Assembly (NCBI GenBank): GCA_030760725.1
Contig: JASWHV010000018.1
Location: 18,570,273-18,634,272, forward strand
Direction: 5' to 3'
Source of the DNA: Neostapfia colusana
Lineage: Eukaryota > Streptophyta > Magnoliopsida > Poales > Poaceae
DNA length: 64,000 bases
The translations under genes were made by a program, and so were the position numbers. Positions 1-10,145 of this stretch are shown in pieces. Positions within the stretch are counted from its first letter, which is position 1. Every line of letters starts with the position of its first letter. The notes under the pieces are model-generated. The model was not told where the DNA came from. It made no database searches and saw only the letters and a list, made by a program, of their open reading frames with translations.

Positions 1-179
1 GGTTTCAAAGCCAATCTAAGTTATTCACCCTAGGATGATTCCCTTGGTCAGTGTGGCTTAGCTACCTATGACTTCTATTCAGGGGTGTAACTTGCTGTCC
101 ACCCGTGGCTCTAATATCAATCTAAGTCTTCTATCTTAGGCGTGTAACCTACTGTCAACCCGTGGCTCTGATACCAATC
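1..179 (-). mobile_element. Chromo-A: leader downstream of an LTR, with duplicated primer-site module
   Basis: Read on the minus strand, this follows directly from the LTR at 180-3180 and starts with a tRNA-iMet-type primer site, as the leader after a 5' LTR does. A module containing the primer site and a stretch ending in the GTTACACxCCT motif occurs at about 135-180 and again, diverged, at about 77-122. A third short piece lies at 6-20. No coding sequence is visible. The internal region of this element lies outside the window to the left. Confidence 0.75.
163..176 (-). other. Primer binding site, tRNA-iMet type (Chromo-A)
   Basis: The minus strand reads TGGTATCAGAGCCA three bases after the end of the LTR. 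This is 14 bases complementary to the 3' end of plant initiator tRNA-Met, the usual primer of chromoviruses. A degenerate second copy lies at about 105-119. Confidence 0.85.
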
Positions 180-2330
180 TGTGACGCCCTCAATTCTGTG
201 GAAAACCACGGAACCGAGAACTAATGCATATGTGTGCCCAGGATGTTTATCACACACACACATACGTTCCACAAACCGAATTCAGATTATATATTACCAT
301 GAATAACAGAGTTTATTACAGCACCTCATGAGTCTTGGACTCATGCTCACAACGGAAGTCCTTATTTCTACGCAGCGGAATTCTTATTTAGATGCGGAAG
401 CAGAAACTAATGCGGAAGCAAAACTAAGCAGAAGTGGCTCCATCTCTATTCCCTCCACAGGCAAGGTTGAGAACAGATCACACGCCATAATGCTCTACCC
501 GGTCTTCATAGTAGTCTTCTCTTGCTGTTGATGGAGAAATAATAATGCAAGTTTGAGCACAATGATGTACTCAGCAAGTGCGGGAATAACACATGATATG
601 CAGCTTATAAACAAGATAGGTATAAAAGGCTTATTTGCAGAAAAGCAAATTTATAAAACCATTGATAAAACAGCAACTTAACTTTAGATGAATGTAGTCT
701 CAGCATGTGTTAAATTACCAACATACCTCCATCACTTCCCGTGTTCCATCCGAACATTAACCAATCCTTTACTCATACTCACGAATACCTCCTCGTATTT
801 GCTACCATCTCATCACATAAAACAACCTCGTCTCACACCGAGACCAATCTCATGTCATGACCCAACAGTCATGCAACCATCTCATCATCCAGACTTAACA
901 GTTCCAAACCAATAACCATAACCGAGAACCTTCCCAATAACCATTCCAATAACCATCCCAATAATCATCCCAACTAATCATGGCAGTTTAGCAAGGTGCT
1001 CATGACCGTAAGCTCAGCTATTATGATAGTTTTAATAACTCTGCAGAGTTTGCACCTCTTTACCCACAAGTTTGTGATTTCGTCACCCGTCGGCGACTGC
1101 AGAACCTCCATTATACCAGTACACATCCGTCGGAGTATGGTCAAGAGATCACAAAATAGCCTTTACAAAGGGGTTACTAGATGTATGGACTCACTAAGGT
1201 TTCACCGGCAGGCTAGAATCTCCAATTCTCCCACCCACGGGCCCCCTCTTGTGCCATGCAGTTCCCAGGGCAGTCCTCACTCGACTCCCATTCCCCGCGC
1301 CTTCCACAGTCCATGACACTCTAGCAACTTACCTAATTACTCAGCTAAGCCGCACCCATACTTGGCCTTGTGGTGGCACTGTTATCCTGGCATGTGCATG
1401 CATGAACCGGTCCTTAGATCTATGGCAAGTAAAACCACCATCTCATGCTACCTCATACACAAACCCAGGCTTGCCTAGATCTCCCCCCCCCCCCCGATCC
1501 ATGTTCATTATTAACATCAGTTTCTCCTTATTATTATGAGTGCAGTTAGCTAGACACATCTATCTCGCTTCCCAATCCCATGGACTCAGCGAAGCATAAA
1601 ACAAAAACCATACCCGACTCATAAAACTTCCCAGGTGACAAGGGTGGTTTAACCAAAACTAGTAAACTCCTATAAAAGGGTTTCCCATCATGTTTGACTC
1701 AGCACACACACCTTTTCGCAAAACAAAATAGTTTTACCCAAAACATAGGATCAACATGGTCAAGGAGCACTTGCCTTGTTCTTACGGTTCCGGTTGTTCT
1801 TGATTCTCAAAACCTTGTTGCTGCAGCTCGTCGTAGACAGCTCCCTGAACCTGTCCTGCTATGTAGGATTCACGTGCATACAAGATTCACAACAATCAAT
1901 ATTATTCACAAAACCCTGAACTAGATGCGATGATGTACATGCATGCTATCCTATGATTAGATTGATCTGTCCGTGTTCTTGCATGGCTTGCATGGACAGA
2001 GGTATTCGGATCAAAGGTGGTCATGGCGATGATCTTGTCTTTAGATCAAACTGATCATCGAGTGATCTGCCCTCGAGAAAGCTTCTGTTCGAAAGGAATC
2101 GAAGAACAGAAGCAAGAGATGAACAACATGATGTCGTAAGGTGGTATTGAAGTCCTACCTCACGCTCTTCTTGTCTTCGAGGTCCTCCTCAGACCGCTTG
2201 GTTCTTCTCCGATGATCTCCCTTGTTGTGCTTCGGCGATGTTTTGCTCGGCGAGTTAGGGCTAGAGCTCTAAGTCGTCGGCTCAGGAGTTGAAAGAGAAG
2301 TTCGTGGTTTCGGCCAGAGGTTTCGGGTTC

Positions 2331-2340
2331 TATTTATAAT
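2331..2340 (-). promoter_or_regulatory. TATA box of the Chromo-A LTR promoter
   Basis: The minus strand reads ATTATAAATA, about 840 bp into the LTR and downstream of the CACGTG array. This is the layout of a U3 promoter. Assignment is from motif and position only. Confidence 0.65.
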
Positions 2341-2523
2341 CGGGAAGGGAAGAGTCCTAATCTGATTGGATCCCGAATAAAAGTTTTATTCAGATCTTGT
2401 TGGATCCTGACGTCTTATCTTTGGTAACATTGTGGAGTTTGGATCGATTCCCATTGTGTACCGGTGTCCTTACGCGTAACAACTGCTCCAGACTCGTTAC
2501 CTCCGTAATGATGAGCTCCGGAA

Positions 2524-3030
2524 GCTCCACGTGTCCTTCCGAGCCTGGTATCTCTTCTCCCACAGAGACGAGCTCCGGTTGTGCCGCGTGTCACGAGCGA
2601 GACCTCCCTCTTCTTCGGAGACGAGCTCCGCGCACGCCACGTGTGGGTGCCGGTCTTTCCACCTTTTTCCTTCCCTCAGGGACATGCCCCGAGGTCGACA
2701 CGTGTTTAGCAGCGACGGACCTCCGGAGATAAGCTCCGGTGGCGACACGTGTTCAATAGATCCGGACTTCTCTCTGAGATGAGCTCCGAGATTGACACGT
2801 ATCCCCCGCAACTGGTCCTCTTATTTCTGCGAGGACTAGCTCCGTGGATGACGCGTGTCCTATGAAAAATGCCTTTGCTTCTTCCGCAGAGGCTATCTCC
2901 GCGGCAGCACGTGTTCCACAGGGTCGGACCTCTTTCCAATTGCGGAGGTGACCCCCGATCCTGCCACGTATCCAGTTTAGCGTCGGACCTCTCCTTATCT
3001 CTCGGGAATGAGTTCCGAACACGCCACGTG
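2524..3030 (-). repeat. CACGTG (G-box) tandem array in U3 of Chromo-A
   Basis: CACGTG or a one-base variant recurs about every 50-60 bp, near 2529, 2639, 2697, 2745, 2797 (CACGTA), 2853 (CGCGTG), 2908, 2965 (CACGTA) and 3022. Between them lie recurrent GGACCTC and GAGCTCCG blocks. The same block order occurs in the Tat LTRs. CACGTG is the core of plant bZIP and bHLH sites, so an enhancer role is an inference. Confidence 0.75.
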
Positions 3031-3180
3031 GTCTGCTGGTCGTGGAAGTTGTCTTCGGTGCTCTCGGAGAGTTTTATTGGCTATCCTTTTGATACTTGTC
3101 TCTGTTCCTTCTTTTCTTAAAATGTTTTTCTTCTTCATAAAACATGAACATATGATGACACCCGAGATGAGGGTGTCACA

Positions 3181-3195
3181 AATCTACCCCCCTTA
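3181..3195 (-). other. Polypurine tract of Chromo-A
   Basis: The minus strand reads TTAAGGGGGGTAGATT immediately before the LTR. It overlaps the end of the pol frame. The same tract precedes the 3' LTR of Chromo-B at 33204-33220. Confidence 0.8.
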
Positions 3196-4514
3196 AATTG
3201 AATCTCGCCCTCGAGATTCGTTAGTAGAAAATAGATAGGGGAATTCAGCCTTAATATCCTCTTCACGCTCCCATGTGGCCTCAGCTTCAGTGTGATGGCT
3301 CCATTGTACCTTGCACCATCGAATCACCTTGTTTCGGGTGACCCTTTCTTTTACGTCCAAGATTCGGATAGGGTGTTCTGCGTAAGTCAGGTCCTCTTGA
3401 AGTTTAAGTTCTCCCATTGATACTTGTTCCTCTGGTATTCTCAAGCACTTCTTGAGCTGGGTTACATGAAACACGTCATGTACGTCGCAGAGGTGGTTTG
3501 GGAGCTCTAGTTGATAGGCTACTTCTCCTCGCTTATCCAAAATCTTAAATGGTCCGATGTAGCGAGGTGCTAGCTTGCCTTTGACATTAAAACGTCGTTG
3601 GCCTCGGATAGGCGATACCTTAAGGTATACGAAGTCTCCAACTTCAAAGGTCAACTTCCTTCGCCTGTTGTCCGCATAGCCTTTCTGTCGTGACTGAGCA
3701 GCCTTTAAGTTCTCCCGTATCGTTTGGACTCGCTTTTCAGCCTCTTGTAGTACTTCGGGTCCAAACACCTGGTTCTCTCCAGTCTCGTTCCAGAACAGTG
3801 GCGTTCTATACCGTCTACCATATAAGGCTTCGAAAGGCGACATCTTCAAGCTAGCTTGATAGCTGTTGTTATAGGAGAACTCAGCATACGGTAAACTCCT
3901 ATCCCAACTACGCCCACGTTTCAAGGCGCAAGCTCTCAGCATGTCCTCCAAAATTTGGTTCGTCCTCTCGGTTTGCCCATCTGTTTGTGGGTGATAGGCG
4001 GAGCTAAAATCTAGTCGTGTACCCATGGCTTTCTGCAGCTTCCTCCAGAATCTAGAGGTAAACTGAGAACCTCGATCTGAGACTATCCTCTTCGGAACTC
4101 CATGACGGCACACGATCTGCTCCATGTACAACTCTGCCAACTGTGTAACGTTGTAACTGGTCTTTACCGGAAGAAAATGGGCGGTTTTCGTCAATCGGTC
4201 CATAATGACCCAGATGGAGTCGTATCCTGACTGAGTTCTTGGCAATCCGACGATAAAGTCCATACTGATGTCCTCCCATTTCCATTCAGGTATTTTCAAA
4301 GGTTGCAACAATCCAGCGGGTTTTTGATGTTCGGCTTTTACCCGTTGGCATGTGTCGCATAGGGCAACGTATTCGGCTATATCCCTTTTCATACCATCCC
4401 ACCAATAGCAAGTTTTCAAGTCCTTGTACATTTTGGTGCTCCCCGGATGTATGGAATAGGGTGAATCATGTGCCTCCCTTAATATCATGTCGCGAAGGTG
4501 TCTTAGGTTTGGCA
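3193..4514 (-). pseudogene. Chromo-A pol fragment: integrase with chromodomain
   Basis: The frame covers the C-terminal third of a Ty3/gypsy polyprotein and is open for about 440 codons. Visible are the HHCC zinc-binding region (two H, then CDTC), the integrase core with all three acidic residues (MDFIVG, SDRGSQF, TERTNQ), and a C-terminal chromodomain ending ATWEREEDIKAEFPYLF. The integrase joins element DNA to host DNA in the nucleus, and chromodomains of this class are thought to steer insertion to heterochromatin. The whole region upstream of the zinc finger (gag, protease, RT, RNase H) is missing, because the frame runs into a Tat LTR at 4515. The first 20 or so residues of the open frame, to 4575, are LTR sequence and not part of the gene. 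It cannot be expressed as a normal Gag-Pol. Confidence 0.9.
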
Positions 4515-5607
4515 CACTTCCCCCGGATCTGCACTGGGCAGCCCGCGGAGGTTCTTTTTCGGAGGGGCTAGTCACTTGCGGAGAGCTTGAGCGTAGAGAC
4601 GAGTTAAGGAGGAGCTTGACACGGCGAGCTTTACGTGGTTCAGGCCACCGGAGCGTAAAACCCTACGTCCACGGCGAGCTGAGGAGCTCGCTGTATTGCT
4701 TGTTGCTCAGAACCGGAGTCCTGAGCTTGAGGATGAGTTATGCCTAGCGTATGAGTTGCGGGAGTGCGAACCCAGGGTGCGAATGGCTAGAGTGCGAACC
4801 TTTGCTAACGTCGCCTACCCGAGCCTTTTATAGTCCAAGGCTCGCGTGGCTTACAAGGGGGGCACGGGACCCGACAGGTGGTCCCGGGGAGATTGCTTGC
4901 CGACTATTGTATCCACAGTTACGTCGGTGGTTGTCTCTGGCGAAGGCTTCAGAGTCTTTGTCTTGCTGCCCTGCCCATGCCGCCTGCTAGTCGTAGTGGT
5001 TGATGACGGCGGAGGCGGCAGGGGATGTCTTGTCGCTGTGTTTATTGGCTGGCAGGCTCTGACACCGCGGGCCAGTCTGTGATGTGACTGGGCGCAACGG
5101 CACCTGACAGAGGCGTGCTCCGCGTATCCGCGTCTTGGGAAGGTGCGGGCCTTGAATACCTTGTACGGGCAAGGTATGGGGCGTCTTTATGCCCGCTGCC
5201 TACCGCTCGGGGGCAGGCAGCGCTCCTTTGCTGGACACGTGGCGGGCCCGGAGCTCTCTTCAGAGGAGAGGGGTGTCCGGCCCCGCAGGACACGTGGGGC
5301 CTTCGGACCTCTCTCCGCGGAGGGGGGAGGTCTGGCTTTGTCGGCCACGTGGCAGCCCAGAGCTCTCCTCTGAGGAGAGGGAGGTCTGGCCCCGCTGGAC
5401 ACGTGGCGCCTTCGGACCTCTCCCCCGCGGAGGGGGGAGGTCCGTCTTCTGCAGGCCACATGGCGAGCCTGGAGCTCTCCTCTGAGGAGAGGGAGTTCCG
5501 GCCTCGCTGGACGCGTGGTGTCTTCGGAGAGCTCCCTGCGGAGAAGGGCGAGATCCTTAGGCATTTTCCCCTGTGCGCGGGGGTACCCCATATCGCGGGT
5601 ACCGACA
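4515..5607 (-). repeat. Tat-0: truncated Tat LTR, probably a solo LTR remnant
   Basis: Closely similar to the other Tat LTRs in reverse orientation: the CCCGCGGAGG block near 4550, a TATA box (CTTTTATAG on the plus strand at about 4825), the CACGTG array at 5235-5520, and the end ...GGTACCGACA at 5607. The first 17-20 bp, including the TGTCGAAG terminus, are missing and the break falls in chromovirus integrase. The sequence after 5607 is neither a Tat polypurine tract nor chromovirus pol, so both sides of the original insertion have been rearranged. Confidence 0.85.
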
Positions 5608-6353
5608 GTGCCCATATCACTAGGATGCTACCTGTACCTTCAATACTTGTTCAACAGGGCCGACTACGGCACGGTCTTTAAGCGACACAAACAGAACTAC
5701 ACACACAGGATCATGTCCCGTTGCTTCCTACCACCTGTTCGGTGTCCATTTCTTCATTGTGATCCTAGAACTCCTTGTCCTAACCATATTTCCTAGAAAA
5801 TCCTATAACTCGCGAGTAGTTTTCGACTACCCGACTTCTACCGTTAGATATGTCTAATTAGCATAGCACGAAGTAATCACGTAGCTGATCTACCCACTAA
5901 AATAACCATGGTTTTATAAGCCATGCACGTAGAGTATCACCCAAATCCTAGAACTTAATGCACAATCACATCACACTAAGTACATATTGAGGTAAAAAGG
6001 AAATATTTATAAAAGGGCTAATGTAGACCGGGGCTTTCCTTGCTCAGATATAAAGTCAGAAGAAACAGAGTCACTCGCCATGTCCTCCGAGTTGAACTCC
6101 TCGGCGATCTTTGTCTCCCGATATGCATATGCACATGAAAGATTCATAATTAGCATTTTAATACGTACTGTTGTCATGACATACATGGATTCTCAAGTTT
6201 ATTAAGGAACGGAGATGTCATCGTATGGGCTCACATGTTACCCGCAAGGATTAAACATCATTTACATTCTATTATGTATGGGGCTATGTGGGCTTTATCG
6301 CATGCGGATATATGGTGAATAAAATTTATACGTTACAATTGTCCGATGAAAGT
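5608..6353. other. Unassigned AT-rich stretch between two Tat LTRs
   Basis: About 750 bp, much richer in A and T than the flanks. No convincing open frame, tRNA or terminal repeat is visible. A TATA-like ATTTATAAAAGGG lies near 6005, followed by an ordinary mixed sequence, which would suit a degraded LTR or promoter region of some other element. This is the local target DNA of Tat-1; I cannot name it. Confidence 0.4.
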
Positions 6354-7593
6354 TGTCGGTACTCTTAATATGGGGTACCCCCGCGCACAGGGGAAACTTC
6401 CTAAGGACCTCGCCCTTCTCCGCAGGGAGAGCTCCGAAGGCGCCATGTGTCCCGCGGGGACGGACCTCCCTCTCCTCAGAGGAGAGCTCCGGGCCCGCCA
6501 CGTGGCCAGCAGAGATGGACATCCCCCCTCCGCGGGGAGAGCTCCAAAGGCTCCACGTGTCCAGCAGGGCCGGACCTCTCTCTCCTCAGAGGAGAGCTCC
6601 GGGCCCGCCATGTGGCCAGCAGAACCGGACCTTCCCCATCCCCAGGGAGAGCTCTGAAGGATCCACGTGTCCAGAGGGGCCGGACCTCCCTCTCCTCAGA
6701 GGAGAGCTCCGGGCCTGCCACGTGGCCAGCAGAGCCGGACCTCCCCCCTCCGCGGGGAGAGCTCTGAAGGCTCCACGTGTCCAGCAGGGCCGGACCACTC
6801 TCTCCTCAGAGGAGAGCTCTAGGCCCGCCACGTGGCCAGCAGAGCCGCGCTACCTGCCCCTATGCGGTAGGCAGCAAGAGTAAAGACGCGCCATACCTTG
6901 TCCGTACAAGGTATTCAAGACCCGCGCCTTCCCAAGGCGCGGAGACGCGGAACATGCCTCTATCAGGTGCCGTTGCGCCCAGTCACGTCGCAATGAAGAC
7001 TGACACGTCGTGTCAGAGGCTGTACGCCAATAAACACAGCGACAAGACATCCCCTGCCACCCCTGCCATCACCAACCACTACGACTAGCTTGCGGCATGG
7101 GCGGGGCGGCAGAACGAAGACTCAGAAGCCTTCGCCAGAGACAACTACCAGCGTAACTGCAATATACGGTAGATGGCAAGCAATCTCCCTGGGACCACCT
7201 GTCGGGTCCCGGGCCCACCTTTTAAGCCACCCGAGCCTTGGATTATAAAAGGCTCGGTAGGCGATGTTAGCAAGGGTTCGCACCTCAGCCATTCGCACCT
7301 GAGGGTTCGACTCTTTACACACTAGTTCCCTAGACATTCTAGCACTCAGGTCATCCTCAAGCTCAGAACTCCGGATCTGAGCGCCAAGCAATACAACGAG
7401 CACCTCTGCTCACCGTAGACGTAGGGTTTTATGCTCCGGCGGCCTGAACCACGTAAAAAATCTCTGTGTCAAGCTTCTCCTTCCATCGTCCCTAACGCGT
7501 AAGCTCTCCGTGAGTGACTAGCCCCTCCGACAAAGAACCTCCGCGGGCTGCCCAGAGCAGGCCCGGGGGAAGTGTCGACAACACACTTCGACA
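6354..7593 (+). repeat. Tat-1 5' LTR
   Basis: Begins TGTCGGTAC and ends CACTTCGACA, directly followed by the primer site. At 1240 bp it is longer than the roughly 1.1 kb of the other copies, apparently because its CACGTG array has extra units (6441-6845). The TATA box TTATAAAAGG is at 7243-7252, downstream of the array. The 3' partner is truncated, so no age can be read. Confidence 0.92.
6441..6845 (+). repeat. CACGTG (G-box) minisatellite in Tat-1 U3
   Basis: About eight sites spaced about 55 bp apart alternate between CCACGTGTCC and GCCACGTGGCC; two are decayed to CATGTG. Between sites lie GGACCTCYCTCTCC and GGAGAGCTCC blocks that are partly self-complementary (CTCTCCTCAGAGGAGAG). It lies upstream of the TATA box. 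Equivalent arrays occur in every Tat LTR here. Confidence 0.85.
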
Positions 7594-7595
7594 TT

Positions 7596-7613
7596 TGGCG
7601 TGCCAGGTAGGGT
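7596..7613 (+). other. Primer binding site, tRNA-Arg(CCU) type (Tat-1)
   Basis: TGGCGTGCCAGGTAGGG, two bases after the LTR. It is complementary to the 3' end of plant tRNA-Arg (CCU anticodon, ending CCTACCTGGCGCG plus CCA), with one mismatch. Tat-2 and Tat-3 have the exact form. Confidence 0.85.
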
Positions 7614-7650
7614 GTCTTTTCCCTTGCGCGACGATTTTTCGCCGACGATG

Positions 7651-10145
7651 ATGACGAAGCTTCCTTCAGCGGCAAGCTCTCCCTGCCCACATTCACGACG
7701 AACAGTGACCAGTAGGGACTACGTCTCGACACACTCAGAACGGAGTGTGTCGGTGCAAACTGGAAGCCAGCAGCGGACTCCGGCAGCGCCGACTCCAGCG
7801 AGCCCAAGATCCACTGCAGCGCTGAGTGTCTCCCACGGGAGTGCACTAGCTGCAGCACGAGCGCTACTGCGCAATCCACCTGCTGGGGACGCGCCTCAGT
7901 CAGCGACCTAGCAGTGGATTTGCGACGTAGACCGTCTCGTCACCGCCACCGCCATCCCTCGACTTCGGCGGGGACGACGTCCCGGTCAACCAGGTGTGTC
8001 GCTGACGCACACGCCAATGGTTGACGGGCAGACAGTAGACTCCCGCTCCACCAGGCTGCCATCTAAGGACCTGAGGTCGGAGCTGGAGCGATGTCACCTG
8101 GGCGAAGACGCCCGCCTGACCATCAAGCGATGCCGAGAGAGGCGTCGCAACCGTGAGGTCGGCGATAGCATGTCGACCGCCTTGACTCAGCCTGGCCTGC
8201 AGACGTTCGCTACGCGATCTCTGACCCAGGCATACGCCACGCAGCATATGCCTCAGCCATATGCCCTGCAAGTGGCACCCCCGGTCTATGGCGCAGCCTT
8301 GCCCATACTGGGGTACACGGTGCCAACGGCGAACCAAGCGTTCGCAGCACCAACACCTGCAGCAACAGGAGCAGGATGTGTGGCCCTAGTGCCACACATT
8401 CGCTTCGCGAAGTGGCCGCGCAAGTTCCGGTTGCACCTGCCCGAGAAGTACGATGGCAGCGTCAACCCGGCGGAGTTCCTCCAAATCTACTCCACCGCCA
8501 TCCTTGCTGCAGGAGGGGATGAGGCCGTCATGGCCAACTACTTCCCCGTCGCCTTGACTGGCCCATCACGGTCTAGGCTCATGAATCTCCCCCAGGGTTC
8601 CATAACCTCCTAGGGAGAGCTCTGCCGACAGTTTACTGTGAACTTTGGCAGCTCCTACACCCGGCCTGGCACGGAGCTCGACCTCCACACCATCCAACAA
8701 CAACCTGGAGAGACACTGCGCTCCTTCATCCAGCGGTTCTCCCAAGTGCGGAACACCAACCCCCATATCCAGAATGCTTGTGGTGGTGGCATTCCGACAG
8801 GGTGTAAGGGACAAGAAGATGCTCGAGAAGCTCGCGACCAGAGAAGTGCGCGACGTCTCAGAGCTCTTCAGCCTGGCAGACAAGTGCGCCAGGCAGCAGA
8901 AGGGCGTAACTGGCACTCACAGTGAGTCTCCAAAGACGGAGAACAGCCCAGACCAAATGTTGCCCCCCATGGGAGCGGTAGAAAGGTCAAGAAGGCCGGC
9001 GGCAAGATCATGATGCCGACCGAAGCCCCAGTTGCAGCAGCTGCAGCACCCACTGGAGCTCGGGGGCCACGCCACGACAAGAGGCCGCGACAGTCACCAG
9101 CCCAGGACGGTGACCAAGGAGAGCCGTGCCCCGTGCACAACACCAGCAGCCATACTGCTGCTGAGTGCCGGGAGATCCAAAAGCTCGTGGAGTGCTTCCG
9201 CAGGGTGAAGCAGCCGCGTGCTGACGCCCCTCCCTTCCGTCAAAGGGAGGGCAAGCAGAAGGTCGACGCCCAAGACAACGTCGACCACCAGACGGAGTTC
9301 CAGGAGCCTCAACGCGACGTAAAGGCGGTGCACAACAGTGAGGACTCCAGCTCCAGCGACGACAAACGCCGGAAGGCGCTCTACGTCATCTACGGCGGGT
9401 CCTCTGACCCCTCGTCCCGAAGCGCAGTCAAGACTCTGCACAGAGCAGTAGCGTCGGTGGCTCCTCTCCCAAGTGCCGCGCCGCACCTCAAGTGGATGGG
9501 AACCCCCATCAGCTTCGACGCCACCGACTGCCCCAGGAACATGGCTGGGGCCGGCCAGCTACCGCTCTTGGTGGCACCCACCATCGCCAACGTGAAGATG
9601 TACCACGTCCTGGCAGATGGCGGGGCTGGGCTGAACCTCATCAGCCGCGCAGCTTTCCAGAAGCTGCAGATCCCGATGGCCAAGCTCACCCCATCGAGCC
9701 TGTTCTCAGGGTCGGGCCGGGACAGGTCATCCCCTACGGCAACATCAGCCTTCTGGTGACCTTTGGGGGCACCGGACAGTTATCGAACAGAATACATTCT
9801 GTTTGACGTGGCGGAGATCGACCTCCCCTTCAACTCCATCATCAGCAGGCTAGCCCTGTACCGGTTCATGGAAGTAGCCCACTACGGCTACCTTGTCTTG
9901 AAGATGCCTACACCAACAGGTGTTCTCAAGATTCGTGGAGACCGCTCTGCTGCAGTGTCAGCCTTGGAGAAGCTCCCAGCGCTTGCAGCAGCCCGAGCAC
10001 CAGCTCCTGGCGGTGCAGAACCAGGCCATCTCCAGCCGAGTACACGCCACCGTGCCTCGACCTCAGCACCCCGTGTGCAACCCCTCAACGAGGGCGACGT
10101 CCCCCTGAAGGTCGTCCAAGTCGGCGCCCATGCTGCCCAGACCAC
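7651..10145 (+). pseudogene. Tat-1 gag-protease (broken)
   Basis: The start is placed at ATG 7651, matching the first ATG of Tat-3. The Gag core is recognisable (PEKYDGSVNPAEFLQIYST, YFPVALTG at about 8445-8560), followed by a CX2HX4HX4C knuckle (CPVH...HTAAEC, about 9127-9170) and a retropepsin motif DGGAGLNLIS near 9620. Gag forms the particle and the protease would cleave the polyprotein. Breaks: TAG at 7909-7911, TAG at 8611-8613 (also present in Tat-2), a frame slip near 8800, and a base loss near 9700 that is compensated by about 9763. The protease-RT junction lacks the TAG seen in the other copies because of a 39-nt in-frame deletion near 10152. Confidence 0.85.

Larger units (their letters stand above)
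180..3180 (-). repeat. Long terminal repeat of Chromo-A (about 3.0 kb)
   Basis: The boundaries are TGTGACGCC... on the left and ...GGTGTCACA on the right, an inverted TG/CA pair. On the right it is flanked by a polypurine tract (3181-3195, minus) and the end of pol. On the left it is flanked by a tRNA-iMet primer site. In the minus sense U3 runs down from 3180, a TATA box lies at 2331-2340, and the remainder to 180 is R/U5. The R/U5 part is recognisably related to the Chromo-B LTR: compare 1030-1110 and 1395-1420 with 30380-30450 and 30775-30800. U3 is not related and carries a CACGTG array instead. A run of about 13 C lies at 1482-1495. Having pol on one side and a primer site on the other, this LTR can serve as the 3' LTR of one copy and the 5' LTR of a tandem neighbour. 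Confidence 0.85.

Noticed and set aside
1249..1539. Small open frames in the Chromo-A and Chromo-B LTRs as host genes
   Set aside because: They lie wholly inside LTRs, lack recognisable domains, and those of Chromo-B occur in both LTR copies.
4487..5082. Tat-0 as the 3' LTR of a full element
   Set aside because: The sequence above 5607 lacks the polypurine tract and 3' region found beside all other Tat 3' LTRs, so only a solo or truncated LTR is supported.
6441..6845. Regularly spaced repeats as a possible CRISPR array
   Set aside because: Units are degenerate, lack unique spacers, lie in an LTR and are in a plant nuclear sequence.
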